Positions 35,401 to 45,840 of a stretch of 64,000 nt of DNA are shown here, one piece after another. A program made the translations under genes and the position numbers. Every line of letters begins with the position of its first letter. Positions within the stretch are counted from its first letter, which is position 1. Source of the DNA: Toxorhynchites rutilus septentrionalis (Eukaryota; Arthropoda; Insecta; Diptera; Culicidae); NCBI RefSeq assembly GCF_029784135.1, contig NC_073745.1, positions 242,139,946-242,203,945 on the forward strand. Reading direction: 5' to 3'. A model generated the notes under the pieces. The model saw only the letters and a program-made list of their open reading frames with translations. It made no database searches and had not been told where the DNA came from.

Positions 35401-35782
35401 CAACGATGGTTCCCTCATCACCATCCAAGGTAGCGCCAAAATACTGTTCCGATTTAATGACCCCATGCTCAGTGCCACGATCCTCCAGCTCCAAGTATTG
35501 TTCACACAACCCAGACCCAAAACTGCATCGGTAAATCGCTCCCGGTTCGTTGATCGTGAACTGCTTCCGCGAGGTGGATTGGGCCCTTGGAGCACCCACG
35601 AAAACACTGTCACCGCTGAGATGCAGTGCCAAACCAAAGTACGAGCCGCGAACTTTGGGAATTTTCCCCCGATCGCTTGGTTCACCGAATATCACGTTTG
35701 GTGCGGGTGATATATTGTATCCCGCGGCGGATTGCGCGATAATCACCGCCACCGACAGCACCACTAGCGTCGAATGACTCAT
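32417..35782 (-). CDS. Integrin alpha subunit, PS3/scab-like
   Basis: Exons on the - strand: 35782-35284, 35220-34603, 34539-34150, 34091-33380, 33321-33132, 33076-32618 and 32536-32417; all phases join, giving about 995 residues. It starts with a signal peptide (MSHSTLVVLSVAVIIAQSAAG). The beta-propeller has FG-GAP repeats; three carry Ca-binding loops DINGDGLID, DINQDGYND and DIDNNGYND. There is no I domain. Thigh/calf-type ectodomain, one transmembrane helix (WIYVISAVLGLALLSAI) and RNFFKR, an unusual version of the GFFKR tail motif, follow. It should pair with a beta integrin for matrix adhesion. The intron 3 acceptor is AAG, required by frame. The end is uncertain: a strong donor GTAAGT at 32479 could splice on after 32480, and no AATAAA follows before the LINE. 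Length resembles fly PS3-PS5. Confidence 0.88.
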
Positions 35783-35789
35783 GCTGTTA

Positions 35790-36560
35790 GTCTCTCAGGC
35801 TGCAACAGTTAGAATTTAGCGATTCTAACGGTCGCGTGTTCAGAATGTCACTGAACACGAAAGACTGCTACGCGAGATATCCGAGACGTGTAGCGAATCA
35901 GCTGATATGAGTAGTGTCGTACATTCGATCGCGAATGCAAGTTTGAGTAAGCGTTTTTAGATGAATTATGTATGTTTCCGTTACTTCGTCAATATCTTGC
36001 ATCGAGTTTTGTGTTCGTAAGCGTTGTCGCCAGACGGAGATAATCACTAGGAAGCCTGAGCCAGTTGTGAATTCTCTAGGTTTCAAATGCAACACTACTT
36101 GAGACATTCTGTGCATTTTGATGGTGAACTATGACGAAGTACACCGTGTCCTGTATATTCTCCCACAAAATGAAACCTCATTAGTTATAAACGTTAAGTT
36201 ATTTAACGAATTAATTGGAAAACAACATAATAGTGATCAATTACAAAATACATCCAACAATGAAAAAAACTAACTAAAGGGTCAATTGCATCACATTTTT
36301 TAGTGATTATTAAAAAGCTGAAATTTCCTGATAAAGACACAACTGAAAATGTACATAAAATATACATCATTTCATGCTATAAGTTTTCGTTATGAAACTA
36401 AGAGGTTACATGTTCTGAAAGTAGAATACCATCTTTCGGGAACATATTGGAGATGCAAATGAAGAATGAAAGATCGCAATACTAAAATTGTTCAATTTTA
36501 ATATTTTTTAATTTTCTGAGGCATTTGATAGATTTTTGCATTAATGATTTGGGCACTCCC
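35790..36560. other. Integrin 5' flank, no other gene seen
   Basis: Contains the presumed integrin promoter and 5' leader, read on the - strand. No TATA box is obvious. No other gene was recognised. Confidence 0.4.
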
Positions 36561-36571
36561 TAATATGCTAT

Positions 36572-36854
36572 GACTTAGTGCTCCCGTGGCCGAATGGTTA
36601 GCGTCACACCTAACATGCCGGGTTTGATTCCCGTTCTAATCGGAGGAATTTTTCATCAAAGAAAATTCCTCCGACTTGCACTGTGGTCACGCTTATTCTA
36701 GAGCTTGCCCCTCAGAATGCATTCAAGGCGTGTTATCTGGCAAAGGAATCTCAACTAAGTAATAATAAAAATGACGCAAGCAATACTACGTTGAGACGGT
36801 GCGGTTCCTTAGTTCCTTAGTGCAGGGACCTTAGTGGCATTTAAGAAGAAGAAG
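36572..36854 (+). mobile_element. tRNA-derived SINE (Feilai-like)
   Basis: Flanked by the 10-bp direct repeat AATATGCTAT (36562-36571 and 36855-36864). The head contains GTGGCCGAATGGTTAGCGTC (A box) and GGTTTGATTCCCGTTC (B box), i.e. a tRNA-like RNA polymerase III promoter. The body is shared with 50889-51164 and 56927-57058, and the tail is an AAG repeat. Propagation depends on a LINE partner. The family name is from memory. Confidence 0.88.
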
Positions 36855-36869
36855 AATATGCTATTACAA

Positions 36870-37480
36870 TGAATGAAAAATATATAATTAACGCCCCCGC
36901 AGACTGCAAACTCTTGTTCGGCCGATAGGTTAGGCAGGTTGGGCTGCTCGTGGCACACTGAACCAACTGAACAGTGTGGTTGTTATCAAGCTCCCAATGA
37001 TCGGTTCTGGAATGTTTTGACAGCAGATTGTTTGGAAAATTCGATAATGAAAGTCTTGTTCGACGCATTCATATTTTAAAAAGTGATTGATGGACGCCAA
37101 AAGAAAAAAAACATAATCTTGACATCCATATCTAAAATCCGACGCCTGGTTCAAAATTTACAAAATCGCCTACTATATTAATTCACATAAACAACCGATG
37201 AAATCTATTAAATAATAGTGTATAACATTTAATTATATTCAAATCGCTCGGATAAAAATTATAATCTTAAATATAGTGAACATAATTTATTTTCCATTGA
37301 AAATGGCACAAAGTTGTTGGTTTTCTACTAGAAAAAAAAAAGAGTGAAGTAGGTAATAATTAGGTTGAATTATATGACCGAGAATTGTGGATTTTAATGT
37401 TAATGAATAACTTCAATTTTCTAGAATTGTGTTTAATCAGAAAAATTAGAAGATTATGATTTGGTTCGGATTAAGCGTTT
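36870..37480. other. No recognisable gene
   Basis: AT-rich intergenic sequence without supported features. Confidence 0.4.
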
Positions 37481-37932
37481 GTGCTAAGCAGACGTGCGTG
37501 TTGCTTCCGCTTCGAATTACGGTGGTTTGCGTCCTTTAAGTGGTAGAAAGTGTTAGTTCCCGAAAAGTATGCGATCCTTCTCGATGAAATTGTTTCCTGC
37601 GGAATTTGAAACTTCGATAAAGTTTAAATTATCATCCAATGAGAAAGTTTTCTTCGAATACTTTGTACAGTCCGTTCATTCGTCCGTTTATCGCTTCCGT
37701 CGATCGCTCGGCTTCGTGTTAGGTCGTGTTTGTTTCCCTTCGTAGAGTGTGTGTGTGTTGCGAAACTGTTCTGAAGCTCTAGTTATCGGTACATTTTCGT
37801 AGTAAAAAAATAGAAGAATTGAGTTGGCAGTGCAATTTATAAGTAACAGTGAAGTCAAGTTTAATGTTTTTTAACTAGCATGTGGTTGAGTTTTTGTAAA
37901 AACGAGATATTAGATGCGCACACCCACGCAGG

Positions 37933-38274
37933 ATGAATGCGATATTCTGGGTGATTGCCATTAGCGCAATCACATTCGTTTGCGAGTTGCATAGTGTTCA
38001 ATTCAATTCTGTGTTTTTAAGAGGCTTTAAACTTTGCAGTTCATTCGCCTCTTGCATAGTGTTGGTATCACCACTCAGCTTTATGAGTACCGAGTGTTGT
38101 GTTCGGGAGTGTTCGATTCGTTTCATGTGCTTCGGACACGCATGCGTGATACGATTCTGTGTGCAAGTGATGGTTCATTTTGGCTCAAAGCAGGAGAGTA
38201 AAAATTACGCGAGCCAAGTAACGATAAGTTATGCTGTGTTGCCATTATTGCTCTTTTTTTCTAAGTGTCCCTAA
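37933..38274 (+). CDS. Candidate orphan exon with signal-peptide-like start
   Basis: The open frame of 113 codons begins MNAIFWVIAISAITFVCE, which looks like a secretion signal. The preceding 450 bp (37480-37930) is less AT-rich and resembles a 5' leader (TCC/TCG-rich, with ACAGTCCGTTCATTCG as a possible initiator). The downstream part of the frame is Cys- and Phe-rich and unlike any family I know. It could be the first exon of a spliced secreted protein whose other exons lie further on, or chance. I see no convincing partner exon. Confidence 0.22.
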   Translation: MNAIFWVIAISAITFVCELHSVQFNSVFLRGFKLCSSFASCIVLVSPLSFMSTECCVRECSIRFMCFGHACVIRFCVQVMVHFGSKQESKNYASQVTISYAVLPLLLFFSKCP

Positions 38275-38700
38275 TAGAATATTGAAATATCTCTGTTTAT
38301 TAATTATGTCATTTAGAAACATTTTCCGCCGATGCTAATTGATAATAAATTATATAATTATTTTATAAATAGAAAATCAATCATAAATCAGGGCAAGTTG
38401 CGCGAGGTAACAGACGAAGTGATTTCATATCGAATTAGTTTTTTTTAGGTGAATGTGTATTTATTTCGAGATATTTCAGTTGTGAAAATCGAATCGAGCG
38501 ATTTCCTCGATTTCTATAATTCACTATTTCACTCGGTGTGAAAGTGATAGTGATTGTATCGAATCCTCGATTCGATTTATATAATAGGACCCTATATTTT
38601 CATCGAGCGCGAAGTTCCCGATGAAATTAATTTGCCGCCATCTTGGGTTTGTATTTTTCAGAATTAACTGCATTCTATTAGTCAAGTCCAATAATGCAAT

Positions 38701-39539
38701 AATCCAATAATGTTGAATGATTTCAAGGTGAAATGTAAAGTTACGAATCGTTCCGAGAGTACACGTAATGCTTCATAGTTCTGGTACAATTTGCGATAGA
38801 GCGTTCCTTCAATTAACTCCAAAATTTAACCTGAAAAAAACAGCTGGAAATTTGCCTATAAACATTAACATCATAGAAGATGTATCATAACCAAGGGAAC
38901 CATCGATATAGCCCATCCAGTGGTGGCATTAACTCTTCGCCGTCGTGATTGTACTTCGCTAAAAAGTGATGTGCTTTTAATGATGGAATATATGGTCGTT
39001 CCAATAAATTCCACAGGATTTTCCTTCTCAGGATGCCTGATGATAATCTCTGCCGCGTGTTGTGTTACAAGAGATTTTCGTTTCATCGAGTGGTCGATAG
39101 TTCGCGTTTACATAATCACATCACTTACCTCAGTGAATCCTGATTCTTGCCTCTTCTCACTAACAACTATCCCTTCCATGATAAACGCTAGGGAACTACG
39201 CTATAGAGGCGACCCTTCTGGCCTTCGGGCGTCGAATATCATACTAACATTCCTTCCCTTCCCCTGGTGACTGTAAGGACGTGGCCGGCGTCGTTATTGA
39301 CCATTTAAAGCTCGAATCACCGAAAATTGCACAACGAGAATGATTTGCTAGTCCCAAGCGTCATGTTCAAATCCAATAATGTTGAATGATGTCAAGGTGA
39401 AATGTAAAGTTACGAATCGTTCCGAGAGTACGCGTAATGCTTCATAGTTCTGGTACAATTTGCGATAGAGCGTTCCTTCAATTAACTCCAAGATTTAACC
39501 TGAAAAAAAAACAGCTGGGAATTTGCCTATAAACATTAA
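38701..39539 (+). repeat. Direct repeat pair, about 170 bp, 670 bp apart
   Basis: 38701-38868 and 39370-39539 are nearly identical, both starting AATCCAATAATGTTGAATGA and ending CCTATAAACATTAA. The 500 bp between contains a GC-richer block (38920-39290) of unknown nature. This looks like a local tandem duplication with inserted sequence. Confidence 0.8.
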
Positions 39540-39559
39540 TAATTGCTGCAATATTTGCA

Positions 39560-40700
39560 GAACTACAGCAGATTTTCAAATCTCTGTAAAAATGTGAATC
39601 GATGCGAAAATTAAAAATTTTTTTTCGCCGAAGTAACAAATTATCCTTGTACGCCGAGGTTATTTACGAGGTTTTTCTTTCTCGTGAATTTTCCAATTAA
39701 CGCGCTTTTTACGGGGTCCCCGCGCAAAAAAAAAACTGACCAATATCACATCTTTCCCTCATGCTGTCTCACAGCATATGACGATAGTGATTGGGCTTGT
39801 GCTTGTGACGAAACTTAGTGCTTATGACGAAAATTAATGCTCATCATATCACGATTCTCACGTAAATTTTTAGTTAACTAAGTTTTTTCGCGGATTTTCC
39901 AAACCCCCCTGATTAACAAAAATCCTGGGTGTATAAAATTTATTGGAGTTTTCAAAACTGTTTTTCGATGATTATTTATTGAACTATTCATCATCAAATA
40001 CGAATTCAAAATTTGTCGTTCAAACAATAATATCCATGTACTGAATGGTCCTACAACATCGTAATAGAAATCATCAAAGATGAAAGATAAAAGATAGTTG
40101 ATAACGTTAATTGGATTTGTTATCTTTGAAAAAACAGATAGAAATCGATATATATTATTTATCAAATTAAATGATTTAGATTTCCCATTTTTTCCCGATA
40201 TTTTTGTCCACTAATCTACATACATCGAGATACAAAATTTCTCTGTAAAATATTCCGTGTAAATCCATGTAAATTATGCATTCAAGTGATTTATATCCCA
40301 TCTTCATGTGTTCATATTTCATAATTTTGAAGCATTTCAATAATCTCCTAAAAAATTCGACTTCGCACTCTGTTCCTTCAATTTTTTTTTCGAGTGTGAA
40401 AAATTTCTATGTCCATTTTCGTTGAATTTATAAATTTTCCTCCTACAACTCGTATACATTTTGGCCCATAACTGTAACCCTTTTCCGTCCATAACTCAGA
40501 CCCTTTTCCGGCCAACAAAATTTTGGCTGAAGATGAATAAAAATAAACTCTATCCAATGAGTATCATCTCAAAAATGTGTTTTGAGTCCTTTCAAATAAC
40601 TTCTCTAAATTTTCTTTAAATTAATTAATTTCCCCCATACTCGATTATCCGGAATTTTAGATTTAATTATCCGGAGTAATTCATTTTTCATTTTCGGAAA
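39560..40700. other. No recognisable gene
   Basis: Very AT-rich. No conserved protein, RNA or element boundary was supported. Confidence 0.4.
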
Positions 40701-40729
40701 TTTTGAATAATTTTTAGAATAGTTCCATA

Positions 40730-42930
40730 TTGGATAAATGCTATGGGTATCAAATGAAAGGACTTGACTAGTAGAATGCAGTTAATTCTGAAAAATACAA
40801 ACCCAAGATGGCGGCTACTACAAAATGGCGAATTTCATATTTTTTCAGAACCCCATCAATATGGGTATCAAATAAAAGGGCTTGACTAGTAAAACACACT
40901 ACAAAATGGCGGATTACATATGGAAAATTATGAAAAATGCAAATCCAAAATGTCCGCCATCATAAAATGGTGCCATATTTTTTACAAAGCCCATCAATAT
41001 GGGTATCAAATGAATGTACTCGACTGGTAGAACACTGTAGATCATGAAAAAACTAAATCCAATTTAACCGCAGTTCCCAAATAAACAATTACTTTTCAAT
41101 GGTTCCGTTCAGCTTGCCCTGTTTGTATGTATGTTTGAGTGTTTGTAGGGTTGTCCCACATTAATAGAAAATTGACCCCGTTCCTTTTAACTGCATGATC
41201 TGAAATTTGGAACATACTATTAAATCTACTGTCATTACTAAACTGCGTATTCTATGTTCTTGAAAAATTTCATTTGGCCGCCCCTAAAAAATGGCTGAAT
41301 GACTTGACTTGGAGGATACACTACACTATGAACAACATAAATCCGAAATGGTCACAGCCATAAAATGGTCGATTATGTATTTTTTGCAATCCCCTCAATA
41401 TTGATATCAAATGAAATGATTTGACTAATAGAATAAAGTACATCATCGGAATATTCCAAAGAAAGTAAAGTAAGAAACAAAAATTGAAAAAACATAAATT
41501 TTTTGAACGGTTTTAATGTAGCGAAGTATACTAATGATACAGATAATTTACTCAAAAACTAGAAAATGAAAAGAGTTAACAAAACTTTCTAAGTTAAACG
41601 GTCTAATGTACTAAGAACTAGAAAATAATATGGTAAGTAGCAGTTATTAGTCATCACATCCGTTCCTTCAACTAACTACAACTAACTGTGGATAATGGAA
41701 ATCCAACGTTTATTTCTTTCCCAATTTTCTTCTGAATATTTTCATGATGTACTGTATTCTATTAGTCAAAAATTAGTCAAAAAAATCATTTCATTAGATA
41801 CCGATATTGAGGGAATTGCAAAAAATACATAGTCGACCATTTATATTATATTTCCACCATCTTCGGCTACGTCGTACAAATTGTTTTCTTACAAACTAAA
41901 TTAGTATAAACGCTTTATTCTAACACTAAACACATTTTTGGACAAAGTGAAATCAAACTCCTCACCTCCTCACATTGTTAAACGATCGCAAACATAAATT
42001 AAAACAGTTGTTAAAGCCATAGATCGTTCTGTGGAAAGGAATTAGGAATAATGGGAGATTCCGGAAACGACGAGGAGGAATATTCCACGGAACCTGCTGT
42101 AGCAACTCGGGGTAATCCACGTTGTCAGTTATGAGGTCGAAGATAAATAGTCGCTGTTATTTTTTACGCCTATCAGCGATGATTTCTAAATCGATCAACT
42201 AGCAGCGATCAGGATAACTGGGATCATTCCATGGGAGCTGACGCAAGGCAAATCGCATGAATTTCTTCTGAATTCGCTCGATCGCAAGTATTTGCGTAAA
42301 TTGAATTTTTCAAGATCATGGAATTCGTAGTTTGATAATGACAGTAGAATTAAAGGTATGTTCCAAATTTCAGATCAATTAGTCAACAGGAACGTGTTCA
42401 ATTTTCTTCTAATGTGGGACAACCCTACAAACATGTGGATTTGGTGGATTTTTCATGATCTGCTATATTCTACTAGTCGAGAACTTCTTTGGATACCTAT
42501 ATTGAAGCGGTTTTGATGAAAAAAGATATGGCGCCATTTTGTGGTGGCGGCCATTTTGGATGTGTATTTTTCATAAATTACTGTATTCTACTAGTCAATC
42601 CCTTCCATTTGATACCCATATTGAAGCGATTCTGAGAAAATATGTGATCCGCCATTTTGTAGCGGCCGCCATCTTGGATTAACATTTTTCATAAATAACT
42701 GTGTTCTACTAGTCAAGTCCTTTCATTTGATACCCATATTGAAGCGATTCTGAGAAAATGTGTAATCCGCCATTTGGTAGCGGCCGCCATCTTGGATTTA
42801 TATTTTTAATAAATAACTGTGTTCACTGGTCAAGCCTTTTCATTCGATACTCATATTGATGGGGTTTTGAGAAAACCCATATTGATGGGGTTATGAGAAC
42901 ATATGTAATCCGCCATTTTGGTTTTTCAAG
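40730..42930. repeat. 2.2-kb foldback with internal tandem units
   Basis: The left half (about 40730-41600) is matched in inverse orientation by the right half (about 41690-42930). Pairs include CAAATTTCAGATCA near 42370 with its inverse near 41200, and CCGCCATTTTG/CCATCTTGGATT modules. The right half contains four units of about 120 bp bearing TACTAGTCAAGTCCTTTCATTTG or variants; the left carries about three in inverse. A reverse transcriptase fragment interrupts the right half. The same module appears once more at 38632-38695. Confidence 0.65.
41880..42310 (-). pseudogene. 3' fragment of a Jockey/CR1-like reverse transcriptase
   Basis: On the - strand, broken frames read IERIQKKFMRFALRQLPWND, then LFIFDLITDNVDYPELLQQV, then PFHRTIYGFNN and FNLCLRSFNN. 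These are the conserved C-terminal blocks of mosquito Jockey/CR1 reverse transcriptases. Stops interrupt it. It lies inside the right half of the foldback and has no counterpart in the left, so it is a later insertion or the origin of an asymmetric arm. Confidence 0.65.
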
Positions 42931-43031
42931 ACCATGGAATGCACAGTTTTATAATGACACCAGAGATAAAGATGTGTTCCAAATTTCAGATCAATCGGTC
43001 AACTGGAAGGGGGTTAAATTTCTAATAGGCG

Positions 43032-43293
43032 CAAGGCGCCTAGAAGTATATCCTAAGGTGGGCCAACTTGCTAAAACCACTCTTCACCCATATTAGAAGT
43101 CTATTGTGTTTCGTTTTTGTAAACAAAACACAAGACGCTAATGCAGAAACTCGCTCGTGATCAGTCTGTCTCTTTCACGCTACAAGAAAATAATTCCCCT
43201 TCTGCTTTCTTCAGTACTGTTTCCATATACCGCTCCCCTAACCAAGTTAGTGACGAAACGGTCTCACCTTAGGATATACTTCTAGGTGCCTTG
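43032..43293. mobile_element. Small MITE, about 260 bp
   Basis: The left end CAAGGCGCCTAGAAGTATAT and the inverse right end form inverted repeats of about 31 bp with a few mismatches, continuing through CCTAAGGTG. The interior is unique and non-coding. A target duplication could not be defined because satellite follows directly. Confidence 0.65.
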
Positions 43294-43305
43294 GTACAGC
43301 GTTTC

Positions 43306-43699
43306 ATACAAAGTTACAAAGTTACAAAGTTACAAAGTTACAAAGTTACAAAGTTACAAAGTTACAAAGTTACAAAGTTACAAAGTTACAAAGTTACAAA
43401 GTTACAAAGTTACAAAGTTACAAAGATACAAAGTTACAAAGTTACAAAGTTACAAAGTTACAAAGTTACAAAGTTACAAAGTTACAAAGTTACAAAGTTA
43501 CAAAGTTACAAAGTTACAAAGTTACAAAGTTAAAAAAGTTACAAAGTTAAAAAAGTTACAAAGTTAAAAAAGTTACAAAGTTAAAAAAGTTACAAAGTTA
43601 AAAAAGTTACAAAGTTAAAAAAGTTACAAAGTTAAAAAAGTTACAAAGTTAAAAAAGTTACAAAGTTAAAAAAGTTACAAAGTTACAAAGTTACAAAGT
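43306..43699. repeat. TTACAAAG satellite with 17-bp higher-order block
   Basis: An almost perfect 8-mer array (GTTACAAA) to about 43530, then about nine 17-bp units (GTTACAAAGTTAAAAAA), then a few 8-mers again. It translates as a monotonous Tyr-Lys-Val-Thr-Lys-Leu-Gln-Ser peptide on +, which is not a gene. Confidence 0.95.
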
Positions 43700-43778
43700 A
43701 TTTTTGATTTGAATGAAAGTGTGTATTCCGTTTGGGTTAGAGGAAATATTTCCAGTTTTCCACAGCAATTGGGAATTT

Positions 43779-44574
43779 TTTTACTCAAGCGTAACTTTTG
43801 AAAAGGGCGTATCGATTTGAGTAAGAGAAATCTTTGATAATTTATATCTCAAAAACTATGAGTCGTACTGAAATAGTGTCTTAGAAAGAGTTATAGAGTA
43901 TTGATGGTTGAATATGAAAAAAATGTACACTGCGAAAAAAAATTAGTACTCTTTTTTTTATTTACAAAATAAAAATTCAATTTGCAATATCCACAAAAAT
44001 TATAAGTGAATTCATAAAATTTCATGAACATGATGGTATAACACGACAAACATATTTAAAGTGCCTATTTACTATAAAAAAGACAATAAATTACAAATAT
44101 TTTTTTAAATATCTCGAGAATGGCTACATTTAGAAGGAGATTGATAATAACCTTTTTTGTTTTAAATAACATCAGAATTCATAATTTGTGATTAAAAATG
44201 ACTGCTAACTTACAAAAACTCGAAGTTTCGAAAATTCCTAAAAATTCGATGTTCCACAAAGTTCGTCAAAAATAGTTTACCATATTGGGCCCATTTTTTA
44301 AATTTTCTACATGACTTCTATTTTATATTAAAAAAAAAAATATATATATAAAAAAATATCGCAAATTAAAATTTTATTTTGTAAATAAAAAAAAGAGTAC
44401 TAATTTTTCTTCTCAGTGTATATTTTTTTCTCACATTAAGCAAACAATACTCTATAACTCTTTTTAACACACTAATTCAGTACGACTCATATTTTTTGAG
44501 ATATAAATAATCAAAGATTTCTCTTACTCAAATCGATACGCCCTTTTCAAAAGTTACGCTTGAGTCAAAAAATG
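43779..44574. repeat. Inverted repeat element, about 200-bp arms
   Basis: The left arm (43779-43985, with CTCAAGCGTAACTTTTGAAA) and right arm (44358-44574) are inverse copies. The 370-bp centre is itself repeated directly at 44610-44892. No protein is encoded. Confidence 0.8.
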
Positions 44575-44892
44575 AACCATGATGATGTAATTGGAAAAGT
44601 TGTTGGAAATTATAAGCAAATTCATAAAATTTCATGAACATGACGGTATAACACGACAAACATATTGAAAGAGAATATTTACTATAAAAAAGACAATAAA
44701 TTAGAAATATTTTTTTAAATATTTCGAGAATGGCTACATTTAGAAGGAGATTGATAATAGCCTTTTTCGTTTTAAATCACATCAGGATTCATAATTTGTG
44801 GTCAAAAATGATTGTTAACATACAAAAATTCGAAGTTTCGAAAATTCCTAAAAATTCGATGTTCCACAAAGTTCGTCAAAAATAGTTTTACC
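43998..44892 (+). repeat. Direct repeat pair, about 283 bp
   Basis: 43998-44280 and 44610-44892 match closely, with shared TTCATAAAATTTCATGAACA, ACGACAAACATATT and GATGTTCCACAAAGTTCG. The first copy forms the loop of the inverted repeat element; the second lies just outside it. Confidence 0.8.
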
Positions 44893-45039
44893 ATTCATTG
44901 GAATCAAAAATACAAGTTTTTAAAATCTGCATTTTTAGGACGATTTCATTTGGCATTGCTGTTATATGTCATGGAAAATAATGATAATAATGAGACAATG
45001 ATTCTATGAGGGAACATAACAATATGTGCCCTCAGATGT

Positions 45040-45480
45040 CATAAAACAATACTTTCTCTTATGAGGTCGGGCTTACCCCCAGTTCCCCTCTGTCTTTTGT
45101 TTGCATGGAACAAAACGAATGCACAATAATCAAAATACGGAGTAATCAATGATTTGTAGATCGATATTTTACCTTCGAAGGTCAGAAAACGATTTATTCT
45201 ACAAAGCACTCCGTATTTTTGAGTTGATTTCATTATTGAGTAGTTTATGTGTTCGTTAAAGTGCAGCGTTTCATCTAAAATAACACCAAGATATTTAACT
45301 GATGACGCCCTCTCCACTGATTGTCAATCAACAGGGGATGTTACTTTCAATAACACGCGCCGGAACAACTATGTACTTAGTTTTATTAATGTTCAATTTC
45401 AGCTTCTTCCACTTCAACCAGTCATTTAGGTATTACAGTTCATGGTTCATTTTTATGTAACAATCTTGTAATGTGAAGCT
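45040..45480 (-). pseudogene. Jockey-like reverse transcriptase fragment
   Basis: On the - strand the readable frames give YLNDWLKWKKLKLNINKTKY, then VKYLGVILDETLHFNEHI and CRINRFLTFEGKISIYKSLI, then PYFDYCAFV. This is the thumb region just after the catalytic box of Jockey-type reverse transcriptases. Both the upstream catalytic part and the C-terminus are missing, and a frame change lies near 45320. Confidence 0.7.
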
Positions 45481-45840
45481 GCTCACTTACAACGATGCTT
45501 AAAGCTGACCGTGATGATCGTTGGGATCAAAGTATCAATCAAGAATATATCGAGAAGTTGACTACAAGGTTCGGTCAGACGGGTTCAAAAAGCTCGAACA
45601 TGCCGACGGACCGTCGAATTCGCTCTCTGACGATCTTAATTGCTTGCTTAACCGTTGGTGGTTGTCTTCTGCCGGATTTTCCCGGTCATCCAACAAGGAA
45701 GGTACCTTGAAATGGTTCGATAAACAAAATCACGCTTCACTCCCGAGTTTTTTAAACATATGAAAATAGGATCTGGGTGCACTCCTTCCAAAAACTGTTT
45801 TTATCATCACAGCACGAAACTCTTTCATCGTAGATAAGTA

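Noticed and set aside
43286..43567. Open frame of 93 codons with a repeating Ser-Tyr-Lys-Val-Thr-Lys-Leu-Gln peptide
   Set aside because: It is only the translation of the 8-mer satellite, which is open in several frames.
43306..43699. Spaced repeats considered as a CRISPR-like array
   Set aside because: The repeats are contiguous with no unique spacers, and the genome is clearly eukaryotic.
45495..45763. Open frames of 71-80 codons next to the pogo element
   Set aside because: Overlapping frames without known motifs or clear start context; could be retroelement debris, but no family could be named.
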